Below, piece after piece: positions 50,881-63,867 of a stretch of DNA of 64,000 bases (positions are counted from its first letter, which is position 1; every line of letters starts with the position of its first letter). The notes under the pieces were generated by a model. The model was not told the DNA's origin, ran no database searches, and was given only the letters and a program-made list of their open reading frames with translations. Where the stretch lies: assembly GCA_964057225.1 (NCBI GenBank), contig OZ059894.1:2170001-2234000 (forward strand), given 5' to 3'. The stretch is from Auanema rhodensis (taxonomy: Eukaryota; Nematoda; Chromadorea; Rhabditida; Rhabditidae). Both the position numbers and the translations under genes were made by a program.

Positions 50881-53800
50881 CGACGCAGCTTAAAAATCCG
50901 CATCGAATGCACTATACTACATTGAGGAACGCTTGATACAAAAATTAGTTATGATCGTTTGAAAAATAATGCATTAGTGTATGTTGAGTTTCCATGTACA
51001 CTCAACATAGCTTCCAAAAACATTTTGACAAAAATTTTTTCGAAAAATTTCAAAATAATTTAGCAGAAAGTAGATGTTTTTAGATTCCTTTTTTCAAGGC
51101 AAAGACGATGGACAATGTTATTCAACGAAAAAATTAATTCTTCAGGGTGAAAATCGAGGATATAAGTGTGAACTTATATCAGTTGATATCTCGGTGCATT
51201 TTTAAGCTAGCGCAAATCTGATAACACAGATCGACGCAGCTTGAAAATCCGCATCGAATGCACTATACTACATTGAGAAACGCTTAATACAAAAATTAGT
51301 TATGATCGTTTGAAAAATGATGCATTAGTGTATGTTGAGTTTCCATGTACACTCAACATTGCTTCCAAAAACATTTTGACAAAAATTTTTTCGAAAAATT
51401 TCAAAATAATTTAGTAAAAAGTAGATGTTTTTAGATTCCTTTTTTCAAGGCAAAGACGATGGACAATGTTATTCAACGAAAAAATTAATTCTTCAGGGTG
51501 AAAATCGAGGATATAAGTGTGAACTTATATCAGTTGATATCTCGGTGCATTTTTAAGCTAGCGCAAATCTAATAACACAGATCGACGCAGCTTAAAAATC
51601 CGCATCGAATGCACTATACTACATTGAGGAACGCTTAATACAAAAATTAGTTATGATCGTTTGAAAAATAATGCATTAGTGTATGTTGAGTTTCCATGTA
51701 CACTCAACATAGCTTCCAAAAACATTTTGACAAAAATTTTTTCGAAAAATTTCAGAATAATTTAGCAAAAAGTAGATGTTTTTAGATTTCTTTTCTCAAG
51801 GCAAAGACGATGGACAATGTTATTCAACGAAAAAATTAATTCTTCAGGGTGAAAATCGAGGATATAAGTGTGAACTTATATCAGTTGATATCTCGGTGCA
51901 TTTTTAAGCTAGCGCAAATCTAATAACACAGATCGACGCAGCTTAAAAATCCGCATCGAATGCACTATACTACATTGAGGAACGCTTAATACAAAAATTA
52001 GTTATGATCGTTTGAAAAATAATGCATTAGTGTATGTTGAGTTTCCATGTACACTCAACATAGCTTCCAAAAACATTTTGACAAAAATTTTTTCGAAAAA
52101 TTTCAGAATAATTTAGCAAAAAGTAGATGTTTTTAGATTTCTTTTCTCAAGGCAAAGACGATGGACAATGTTATTCAACGAAAAAATTAATTCTTCAGGG
52201 TGAAAATCGAGGATATAAGTGTGAACTTATATCAGTTGATATCTCGGTGCATTTTTAAGCTAGCGCAAATCTGATAACACAGATCGACGCAGCTTGAAAA
52301 TCCGCATCGAATGCACTATACTACATTGAGAAACGCTCAATACAAAAATTAGTTATGATTGTTTGAAAAATGATGCATTAGTGTATGTTGAGTTTCCATG
52401 TACGCTCAACATTGCTTCCAAAAACATTTTGACAAAAATTTTTTCGAAAAATTTCAAAATAATTTAGCAAAAAGTAGATGTTTTTAGATTCCTTTTTTCA
52501 AGGCAAAGACGATGGACAATGTTATTCAACGAAAAAATTAATTCTTCAGGGTGAAAATCGAGGATATAAGTGTGAACTTATATCAGTTGATATCTCGGTG
52601 CATTTTTAAGCTAGCGCAAATCTGATAACACAGATCGACGCAGCTTGAAAATCCGCATCGAATGCACTATACTACATTGAGAAACGCTCAATACAAAAAT
52701 TAGTTATGATTGTTTGAAAAATGATGCATTAGTGTATGTTGAGTTTCCATGTACGCTCAACATTGCTTCCAAAAACATTTTGACAAAAATTTTTTCGAAA
52801 AATTTCAAAATAATTTAGCAAAAAGTAGATGTTTTTAGATTCCTTTTTTCAAGGCAAAGACGATGGACAATGTTATTCAACGAAAAAATTAATTCTTCAG
52901 GGTGAAAATCGAGGATATAAGTGTGAACTTATATCAGTTGATATCTCGGTGCATTTTTAAGCTAGCGCAAATCTGATAACACAGATCGACGCAGCTTGAA
53001 AATCCGCATCGAATGCACTATACTACATTGAGAAACGCTTAATACAAAAATTAGTTATGATTGTTTGAAAAATGATGCATTAGTGTATGTTGAGTTTCCA
53101 TGTACGCTCAACATTGCTTCCAAAAACATTTTGACAAAAATTTTTTCGAAAAATTTCAAAATAATTTAGCAAAAAGTAGATGTTTTTAGATTCCTTTTTT
53201 CAAGGCAAAGACGATGGACAATGTTATTCAACGAAAAAATTAATTCTTCAGGGTGAAAATCGAGGATATAAGTGTGAACTTATATCAGTTGATATCTCGG
53301 TGCATTTTTAAGCTAGCGCAAATCTGATAACACAGATCGACGCAGCTTGAAAATCCGCAACGAATGCACTATACTACTTTGAGAAACGCTTAATACAAAA
53401 ATTAGTTATGATCGTTTGAAAAATGATGCATTAGTGTATGTTGAGTTTCCATGTACACTCAACATTGCTTCCAAAAACATTTTGACAAAAATTTTTTCGA
53501 AAAATTTCAAAATAATTTAGCAAAAAGTAGATGTTTTTAGATTCCTTTTTTCAAGGCAAAGACGATGGACAATGTTATTCAACGAAAAAATTAATTCTTC
53601 AGGGTGAAAATCGAGGATATAAGTGTGAACTTATATCAGTTGATATCTCGGTGCATTTTTAAGCTAGCGCAAATCTGATAACACAGATCGACGCAGCTTG
53701 AAAATCCGCATCGAATGCACTATACTACATTGAGAAACGCTTAATACAAAAATTAGTTATGATTGTTTGAAAAATGATGCATTAGTGTATGTTGAGTTTC

Positions 53801-54741
53801 CATGTACGCTCAACATTGCTTCCAAAAACATTTTGACAAAAATTTTTTCGAAAAATTTCAAAATAATTTAGCAAAAAGTAGATGTTTTTAGATTCCTTTT
53901 TTCAAGGCAAAGACGATGGACAATGTTATTCAACGAAAAAATTAATTCTTCAGGGTGAAAATCGAGGATATAAGTGTGAACTTATATCAGTTGATATCTC
54001 GGTGCATTTTTAAGCTAGCGCAAATCTGATAACACAGATCGACGCAGCTTGAAAATCCGCATCGAATGCACTATACTACATTGAGAAACGCTCAATACAA
54101 AAATTAGTTATGATTGTTTGAAAAATGATGCATTAGTGTATGTTGAGTTTCCATGTACGCTCAACATTGCTTCCAAAAACATTTTGACAAAAATTTTTTC
54201 GAAAAATTTCAAAATAATTTAGCAAAAAGTAGATGTTTTTAGATTCCTTTTTTCAAGGCAAAGACGATGGACAATGTTATTCAACGAAAAAATTAATTCT
54301 TCAGGGTGAAAATCGAGGATATAAGTGTGAACTTATATCAGTTGATATCTCGGTGCATTTTTAAGCTAGCGCAAATCTGATAACACAGATCGACGCAGCT
54401 TGAAAATCCGCATCGAATGCACTATACTACTTTGAGAAACGCTTAATACAAAAATTAGTTATGATCGTTTGAAAAATGATGCATTAGTGTATGTTGAGTT
54501 TCCATGTACACTCAACATTGCTTCCAAAAACATTTTGACAAAAATTTTTTCGAAAAATTTCAAAATAATTTAGCAAAAAGTAGATGTTTTTAGATTCCTT
54601 TTTTCAAGGCAAAGACGATGGACAATGTTATTCAACGAAAAAATTAATTCTTCAGGGTGAAAATCGAGGATATAAGTGTGAACTTATATCAGTTGATATC
54701 TCGGTGCATTTTTAAGCTAGCGCAAATCTAATAACACAGAT
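50881..54741. repeat. Eleven-monomer higher-order unit G-T-C-C-L-L-N-H-N-L-F (3861 bp)
   Basis: G is at 50881, T (TTTAGTAAAA, 184T, ending 340A) at 51232, C at 51583 (ending 340A), C at 51934 (ending 340G), L at 52285 and 52636, N at 52987, H at 53338, N at 53689, L at 54040 and F at 54391 (ending 340A). C monomers have 12A, 47G, 88A, 129A, 173G, 207T and 213C. The next G at 54742 opens a second round. Variants are linked across monomer boundaries, so the unit of copying is larger than one monomer. Confidence 0.93.
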
Positions 54742-57198
54742 CGACGCAGCTTAAAAATCCGCATCGAATGCACTATACTACATTGAGGAACGCTTGATAC
54801 AAAAATTAGTTATGATCGTTTGAAAAATAATGCATTAGTGTATGTTGAGTTTCCATGTACACTCAACATAGCTTCCAAAAACATTTTGACAAAAATTTTT
54901 TCGAAAAATTTCAAAATAATTTAGCAGAAAGTAGATGTTTTTAGATTCCTTTTTTCAAGGCAAAGACGATGGACAATGTTATTCAACGAAAAAATTAATT
55001 CTTCAGGGTGAAAATCGAGGATATAAGTGTGAACTTATATCAGTTGATATCTCGGTGCATTTTTAAGCTAGCGCAAATCTGATAACACAGATCGACGCAG
55101 CTTGAAAATCCGCATCGAATGCACTATACTACATTGAGAAACGCTTAATACAAAAATTAGTTATGATCGTTTGAAAAATGATGCATTAGTGTATGTTGAG
55201 TTTCCATGTACACTCAACATTGCTTCCAAAAACATTTTGACAAAAATTTTTTCGAAAAATTTCAAAATAATTTAGTAAAAAGTAGATGTTTTTAGATTCC
55301 TTTTTTCAAGGCAAAGACGATGGACAATGTTATTCAACGAAAAAATTAATTCTTCAGGGTGAAAATCGAGGATATAAGTGTGAACTTATATCAGTTGATA
55401 TCTCGGTGCATTTTTAAGCTAGCGCAAATCTAATAACACAGATCGACGCAGCTTAAAAATCCGCATCGAATGCACTATACTACATTGAGGAACGCTTAAT
55501 ACAAAAATTAGTTATGATCGTTTGAAAAATAATGCATTAGTGTATGTTGAGTTTCCATGTACACTCAACATAGCTTCCAAAAACATTTTGACAAAAATTT
55601 TTTCGAAAAATTTCAGAATAATTTAGCAAAAAGTAGATGTTTTTAGATTTCTTTTCTCAAGGCAAAGACGATGGACAATGTTATTCAACGAAAAAATTAA
55701 TTCTTCAGGGTGAAAATCGAGGATATAAGTGTGAACTTATATCAGTTGATATCTCGGTGCATTTTTAAGCTAGCGCAAATCTAATAACACAGATCGACGC
55801 AGCTTAAAAATCCGCATCGAATGCACTATACTACATTGAGGAACGCTTAATACAAAAATTAGTTATGATCGTTTGAAAAATAATGCATTAGTGTATGTTG
55901 AGTTTCCATGTACACTCAACATAGCTTCCAAAAACATTTTGACAAAAATTTTTTCGAAAAATTTCAGAATAATTTAGCAAAAAGTAGATGTTTTTAGATT
56001 TCTTTTCTCAAGGCAAAGACGATGGACAATGTTATTCAACGAAAAAATTAATTCTTCAGGGTGAAAATCGAGGATATAAGTGTGAACTTATATCAGTTGA
56101 TATCTCGGTGCATTTTTAAGCTAGCGCAAATCTGATAACACAGATCGACGCAGCTTGAAAATCCGCATCGAATGCACTATACTACATTGAGAAACGCTCA
56201 ATACAAAAATTAGTTATGATTGTTTGAAAAATGATGCATTAGTGTATGTTGAGTTTCCATGTACGCTCAACATTGCTTCCAAAAACATTTTGACAAAAAT
56301 TTTTTCGAAAAATTTCAAAATAATTTAGCAAAAAGTAGATGTTTTTAGATTCCTTTTTTCAAGGCAAAGACGATGGACAATGTTATTCAACGAAAAAATT
56401 AATTCTTCAGGGTGAAAATCGAGGATATAAGTGTGAACTTATATCAGTTGATATCTCGGTGCATTTTTAAGCTAGCGCAAATCTGATAACACAGATCGAC
56501 GCAGCTTGAAAATCCGCATCGAATGCACTATACTACATTGAGAAACGCTCAATACAAAAATTAGTTATGATTGTTTGAAAAATGATGCATTAGTGTATGT
56601 TGAGTTTCCATGTACGCTCAACATTGCTTCCAAAAACATTTTGACAAAAATTTTTTCGAAAAATTTCAAAATAATTTAGCAAAAAGTAGATGTTTTTAGA
56701 TTCCTTTTTTCAAGGCAAAGACGATGGACAATGTTATTCAACGAAAAAATTAATTCTTCAGGGTGAAAATCGAGGATATAAGTGTGAACTTATATCAGTT
56801 GATATCTCGGTGCATTTTTAAGCTAGCGCAAATCTGATAACACAGATCGACGCAGCTTGAAAATCCGCATCGAATGCACTATACTACTTTGAGAAACGCT
56901 TAATACAAAAATTAGTTATGATCGTTTGAAAAATGATGCATTAGTGTATGTTGAGTTTCCATGTACACTCAACATTGCTTCCAAAAACATTTTGACAAAA
57001 ATTTTTTCGAAAAATTTCAAAATAATTTAGCAAAAAGTAGATGTTTTTAGATTCCTTTTTTCAAGGCAAAGACGATGGACAATGTTATTCAACGAAAAAA
57101 TTAATTCTTCAGGGTGAAAATCGAGGATATAAGTGTGAACTTATATCAGTTGATATCTCGGTGCATTTTTAAGCTAGCGCAAATCTAATAACACAGAT
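54742..57198. repeat. Seven-monomer version of the same unit, G-T-C-C-L-L-F (2457 bp)
   Basis: G is at 54742, T at 55093, C at 55444 and 55795, L at 56146 and 56497, F at 56848. Compared with the 11-monomer unit it lacks N-H-N-L, exactly four monomers (1404 bp), between the second L and F. Either this copy lost the block or the other gained it. The matching monomers carry the same diagnostic sites and I saw no difference between them. Confidence 0.93.
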
Positions 57199-58602
57199 CG
57201 ACGCAGCTTAAAAATCCGCATCGAATGCACTATACTACATTGAGGAACGCTTGATACAAAAATTAGTTATGATCGTTTGAAAAATAATGCATTAGTGTAT
57301 GTTGAGTTTCCATGTACACTCAACATAGCTTCCAAAAACATTTTGACAAAAATTTTTTCGAAAAATTTCAAAATAATTTAGCAGAAAGTAGATGTTTTTA
57401 GATTCCTTTTTTCAAGGCAAAGACGATGGACAATGTTATTCAACGAAAAAATTAATTCTTCAGGGTGAAAATCGAGGATATAAGTGTGAACTTATATCAG
57501 TTGATATCTCGGTGCATTTTTAAGCTAGCGCAAATCTGATAACACAGATCGACGCAGCTTGAAAATCCGCATCGAATGCACTATACTACATTGAGAAACG
57601 CTTAATACAAAAATTAGTTATGATCGTTTGAAAAATGATGCATTAGTGTATGTTGAGTTTCCATGTACACTCAACATTGCTTCCAAAAACATTTTGACAA
57701 AAATTTTTTCGAAAAATTTCAAAATAATTTAGTAAAAAGTAGATGTTTTTAGATTCCTTTTTTCAAGGCAAAGACGATGGACAATGTTATTCAACGAAAA
57801 AATTAATTCTTCAGGGTGAAAATCGAGGATATAAGTGTGAACTTATATCAGTTGATATCTCGGTGCATTTTTAAGCTAGCGCAAATCTAATAACACAGAT
57901 CGACGCAGCTTAAAAATCCGCATCGAATGCACTATACTACATTGAGGAACGCTTAATACAAAAATTAGTTATGATCGTTTGAAAAATAATGCATTAGTGT
58001 ATGTTGAGTTTCCATGTACACTCAACATAGCTTCCAAAAACATTTTGACAAAAATTTTTTCGAAAAATTTCAGAATAATTTAGCAAAAAGTAGATGTTTT
58101 TAGATTTCTTTTCTCAAGGCAAAGACGATGGACAATGTTATTCAACGAAAAAATTAATTCTTCAGGGTGAAAATCGAGGATATAAGTGTGAACTTATATC
58201 AGTTGATATCTCGGTGCATTTTTAAGCTAGCGCAAATCTAATAACACAGATCGACGCAGCTTAAAAATCCGCATCGAATGCACTATACTACATTGAGGAA
58301 CGCTTAATACAAAAATTAGTTATGATCGTTTGAAAAATAATGCATTAGTGTATGTTGAGTTTCCATGTACACTCAACATAGCTTCCAAAAACATTTTGAC
58401 AAAAATTTTTTCGAAAAATTTCAGAATAATTTAGCAAAAAGTAGATGTTTTTAGATTTCTTTTCTCAAGGCAAAGACGATGGACAATGTTATTCAACGAA
58501 AAAATTAATTCTTCAGGGTGAAAATCGAGGATATAAGTGTGAACTTATATCAGTTGATATCTCGGTGCATTTTTAAGCTAGCGCAAATCTGATAACACAG
58601 AT
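57199..58602. repeat. Third round, first four monomers only (G-T-C-C)
   Basis: G is at 57199, T at 57550, C at 57901 and C at 58252, with the same 340A/340G pattern as the two earlier rounds. The order then breaks. The next monomer (58603) has 41T, 49G and a private T at position 81 in its front half, joined to a C-type tail (173G, 207T, 213C). This marks the right edge of the homogenised higher-order domain. Confidence 0.92.
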
Positions 58603-61600
58603 CGACGCAGCTTGAAAATCCGCATCGAATGCACTATACTACTTTGAGAAGCGCTTAATACAAAAATTAGTTATGATCGTTTTAAAAATGATGCATTAGT
58701 GTATGTTGAGTTTCCATGTACACTCAACATTGCTTCCAAAAACATTTTGACAAAAATTTTTTCGAAAAATTTCAGAATAATTTAGCAAAAAGTAGATGTT
58801 TTTAGATTTCTTTTCTCAAGGCAAAGACGATGGACAATGTTATTCAACGAAAAAATTAATTCTTCAGGGTGAAAATCGAGGATATAAGTGTGAACTTATA
58901 TCAGTTGATATCTCGGTGCATTTTTAAGCTAGCGCAAATCTGATAACACAGATCGACGCAGCTTAAAAATCCGCATCGAATGCACTATACTACATTGAGG
59001 AACGCTTAATACAAAAATTAGTTATGATTGTTTGAAAAATGATGCATTAGTGTATGTTGAGTTTCCATGTACACTCAACATAGCTTCCAAAAACATTTTG
59101 ACAAAAATTTTTTCGAAAAATTTCGAAATAATTTAGCGAAAAGTAGATGTTTTTAGATTCCTTTTTTCAAGACAAAGACGATGGACAATGTTATTCAACG
59201 AAAAAATTAATTCTTCAGGGTGAAAATCGAGGATATAAGTGTGAACTTATATCAGTTGATATCTCGGTGCATTTTTAAGCTAGCGCAAATCTGATAACAC
59301 AGATCGACGCAGCTTGAAAATCCGCATCGAATGCACTATACTACATTGAGAAACGCTTAATACAAAAATTAGTTATGATTGTTTGAAAAATGATGCATTA
59401 GTGTATGTTGAGTTTCCATGTACGCTCAACATTGCTCCCAAAAACATTTTGACAAAAATTTTTTCGAAAAATTTCAAAATAATTTAGCAAAAAGTAGATG
59501 TTTTTAGATTCCTTTTTTCAAGGCAAAGACGATGGACAATGTTATTCAACGAAAAAATTAATTCTTCAGGGTGAAAATCGAGGATATAAGTGTGAACTTA
59601 TATCAGTTGATATCTCGGTGCATTTTTAAGCTAGCGCAAATCTAATAACACAGATCGACGCAGCTTAAAAATCCGCATCGAATGCACTATACTACATTGA
59701 GGAACGCTTAATACAAAAATTAGTTATGATCGTTTGAAAAATAATGCATTAGTGTATGTTGAGTTTCCATGTACACTCAACATAGCTTCCAAAAACATTT
59801 TGACAAAAATTTTTTCGAAAAATTTCAGAATAATTTAGCAAAAAGTAGATGTTTTTAGATTTCTTTTCTCAAGGCAAAGACGATGGACAATGTTATTCAA
59901 CGAAAAAATTAATTCTTCAGGGTGAAAATCGAGGATATAAGTGTGAACTTATATCAGTTGATATCTCGGTGCATTTTTAAGCTAGCGCAAATCTGATAAC
60001 ACAGATCGACGCAGCTTGAAAATCCGCATCGAATGCACTATACTACATTGAGAAACGCTTAATACAAAAATTAGTTATGATCGTTTGAAAAATGATGCAT
60101 TAGTGTATGTTGAGTTTCCATGTACACTCAACATTGCTTCCAAAAACATTTTGACAAAAATTTTTTCGAAAAATTTCAGAATAATTTAGCAAAAAGTAGA
60201 TGTTTTTAGATTTCTTTTCTCAAGGCAAAGACGATGGACAATGTTATTCAACGAAAAAATTAATTCTTCAGGGTGAAAATCGAGGATATAAGTGTGAACT
60301 TATATCAGTTGATATCTCGGTGCATTTTTAAGCTAGCGCAAATCTGATAACACAGATCGACGCAGCTTGAAAATCCGCATCGAATGCACTATACTACTTT
60401 GAGAAGCGCTTAATACAAAAATTAGTTATGATCGTTTGAAAAATGATGCATTAGTGTATGTTGAGTTTCCATGTACACTCAACATTGCTTCCAAAAACAT
60501 TTTGACAAAAATTTTTTCGAGAAATTTCAAAATAATTTAGCAGAAAGTAGATGTTTTTAGATTCCTTTTTTCAAGGCAAAGACGATGGACATTGTTATTC
60601 AACGAAAAAAGTAATTATTCAGGGTGAAAATCGAGGATATAAGTGTGAACTTATATCAGTTGATATCTCGGTGCATTTTTAAGCTAGCGCAAATCTGATA
60701 ACACAGATCGACGCAGCTTAAAAATCCGCATCGAATGCACTATACTACATTGAGGAAAGCTTAATACAAAAATTAGTTATGATTGTTTGAAAAATGATGC
60801 ATTAGTGTATGTTGATTTTCCATGTACACTCAACATTGCTTCCAAAAACATTTTGACAAAAATTTTTTCGAAAAATTTCAAAATAATTTAGCAAAAAGTA
60901 GATGTTTTTAGATTCCTTTTTTCAAGGCAAAGACGATGGACAATGTTATTCAACAAAAAAATTAATTCTTCAGGGTGAAAATCGAGGATATAAGTGTGAA
61001 CTTATATCAGTTGATATCTCGGTGCATTTTTAAGCTAGCGCAAATCTGATAACACAGATCGACGCAGCTTAAAAATCCGCATCGAATGCACTATACTACA
61101 TTGAGGAACGCTTAATACAAAAATTAGTTATGATCGTTTGAAAAATAATGCATTAGTGTATGTTGAGTTTCCATGTACACTCAACATAGCTTCCAAAAAC
61201 ATTTTGACAAAAATTTTTTCGAAAAATTTCAAAATAATTTAGCGAAAAGTAGATGTTTTTAGATTCCTTTTTTCAAGGCAAAGACGATGGACAATGTTAT
61301 TCAACGAAAAAATTAATTCTTCAGGGTGAAAATCGAGGATATAAGTGTGAACTTATATCAGTTGATATCTCGGTGCATTTTTAAGCTAGCGCAAATCTGA
61401 TAACACAGATCGACGCAGCTTGAAAATCCGCATCGAATGCACTATACTACATTGAGAAACGCTTAATACAAAAATTAGTTATGATTGTTTGAAAAATGAT
61501 GCATTAGTGTATGTTGAGTTTCCATGTACGCTCAACATTGCTTCCAAAAACATTTTGACAAAAATTTTTTCGAAAAATTTCAAAATAATTTAGCAAAAAG

Positions 61601-63867
61601 TAGATGTTTTTAGATTCCTTTTTTCAAGGCAAAGACGATGGACAATGTTATTCAACGAAAAAATTAATTCTTCAGGGTGAAAATCGAGGATATAAGTGTG
61701 AACTTATATCAGTTGAGATCTCGGTGCATTTTTAAGCTAGCGCAAATCTGATAACACAGATCGACGCAGCTTAAAAATCCGCATCGAATGCACTATACTA
61801 CATTGAAGAACGCTTAATACAAAAATTAGTTATGATCGTTTGAAAAATAATGCATTAGTGTATGTTGAGTTTCCATGTACACTCAACATAGCTTCCAAAA
61901 ACATTTTGACAAAAATTTTTTCGAAAAATTTCAGAATAATTTAGCAAAAAGTAGATGTTTTTAGATTTCTTTTCTCAAGGCAAAGACGATGGACAATGTT
62001 ATTCAACGAAAAAATTAATTCTTCAGGGTGAAAATCGAGGATATAAGTGTGAACTTATATCAATTGATATCTCGGTGCATTTTTAAGCTAGCGCAAATCT
62101 GATAACACAGATCGACGCAGCTTAAAAATCCGCATCGAATGCACTATACTACATTGAGAAACGCTCAATACAAAAATTAGTTATGATCGTTTGAAAAATG
62201 ATGCATTAGTGTATGTTGAGTTTCCATGTACGCTCAACATTGCTTCCAAAAACATTTTGACAAAAATTTTTTCGAAAAATTTCAAAATAATTTAGCAAAA
62301 AGTAGATGTTTTTAGATTCCTTTTTTCAAGGCAAAGACGATGGACAATGTTATTCAACGAAAAAATTAATTCTTCAGGGTGAAAATCGAGGATATAAGTG
62401 TGAACTTATATCAGTTGAGATCTCGGTGCATTTTTAAGCTAGCGCAAATCTGATAACACAGATCGACGCAGCTTAAAAATCCGCATCGAATGCACTATAC
62501 TACATTGAAGAACGCTTAATACAAAAATTAGTTATGATCGTTTGAAAAATAATGCATTAGTGTATGTTGAGTTTCCATGTACACTCAACATAGCTTCCAA
62601 AAACATTTTGACAAAAATTTTTTCGAAAAATTTCAGAATAATTTAGCAAAAAGTAGATGTTTTTAGATTTCTTTTCTCAAGGCAAAGACGATGGACAATG
62701 TTATTCAACGAAAAAATTAATTCTTCAGGGTGAAAATCGAGGATATAAGTGTGAACTTATATCAATTGATATCTCGGTGCATTTTTAAGCTAGCGCAAAT
62801 CTGATAACACAGATCGACGCAGCTTAAAAATCCGCATCGAATGCACTATACTACATTGAGAAACGCTCAATACAAAAATTAGTTATGATCGTTTGAAAAA
62901 TGATGCATTAGTGTATGTTGAGTTTCCATGTACACTCAACATTGCTTCCAAAAACATTTTGACAAAAATTTTTTCGAAAAATTTCAAAATAATGTAGCAA
63001 AAAGTAGATGTTTTTAGATTCCTTTTTTTAAGGAAAAGACGATGGACAATGTTATTCAACGAAAAAATTAATTCTTCAGGGTGAAAATCGAGGATATAAG
63101 TGTGAACTTATATCAGTTGATATCTCGGTGCATTTTTAAGCTAGCGCAAATCTGATAACACAGATCGACGCAGCTTAAAAATCCGCATCGAATGCACTAT
63201 ACTACATTGAGGAACGCTTAATACAAAAATTAGTTATGATTGTTTGAAAAATGATGCATTAGTGTATGTTGAGTTTCCATGTACACTCAACATAGCTTCC
63301 AAAAACATTTTGACAAAAATTTTTTCGAAAAATTTCGAAATAATTTAGCGAAAAGTAGATGTTTTTAGATTCCTTTTTTCAAGACAAAGACGATGGACAA
63401 TGTTATTCAACGAAAAAATTAATTCTTCAGGGTGAAAATCGAGGATATAAGTGTGAACTTATATCAGTTGATATCTCGGTGCATTTTTAAGCTAGCGCAA
63501 ATCTGATAACACAGATCGACGCAGCTTGAAAATCCGCATCGAATGCACTATACTACATTGAGAAACGCTTAATACAAAAATTAGTTATGATTGTTTGAAA
63601 AATGATGCATTAGTGTATGTTGAGTTTCCATGTACGCTCAACATTGCTCCCAAAAACATTTTGACAAAAATTTTTTCGAAAAATTTCAAAATAATTTAGC
63701 AAAAAGTAGATGTTTTTAGATTCCTTTTTTCAAGGCAAAGACGATGGACAATGTTATTCAACGAAAAAATTAATTCTTCAGGGTGAAAATCGAGGATATA
63801 AGTGTGAACTTATATCAGTTGATATCTCGGTGCATTTTTAAGCTAGCGCAAATCTAATAACACAGAT
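58603..63867. repeat. Mixed monomers with two local duplications, fifteen copies
   Basis: Starts are 58603, 58954, 59305, 59656, 60007, 60358, 60709, 61060, 61411, 61762, 62113, 62464, 62815, 63166 and 63517. Copies 58954 and 59305 (CGAAATAAT, GCGAAAAG, CAAGACAAAG, then GCTCCC) recur at 63166 and 63517, 12 monomers later. Copies 61762 and 62464 share GAAGAACG (46A), the C tail and CAATTGAT; the GAGATCTC marker precedes each. Copy 60358 is P-like (49G, 164G, 186G, 235T, 254G). Copy 60709 has several private changes (GAAAGC, GTTGATTTTCC, CAACAAAA). Confidence 0.85.
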
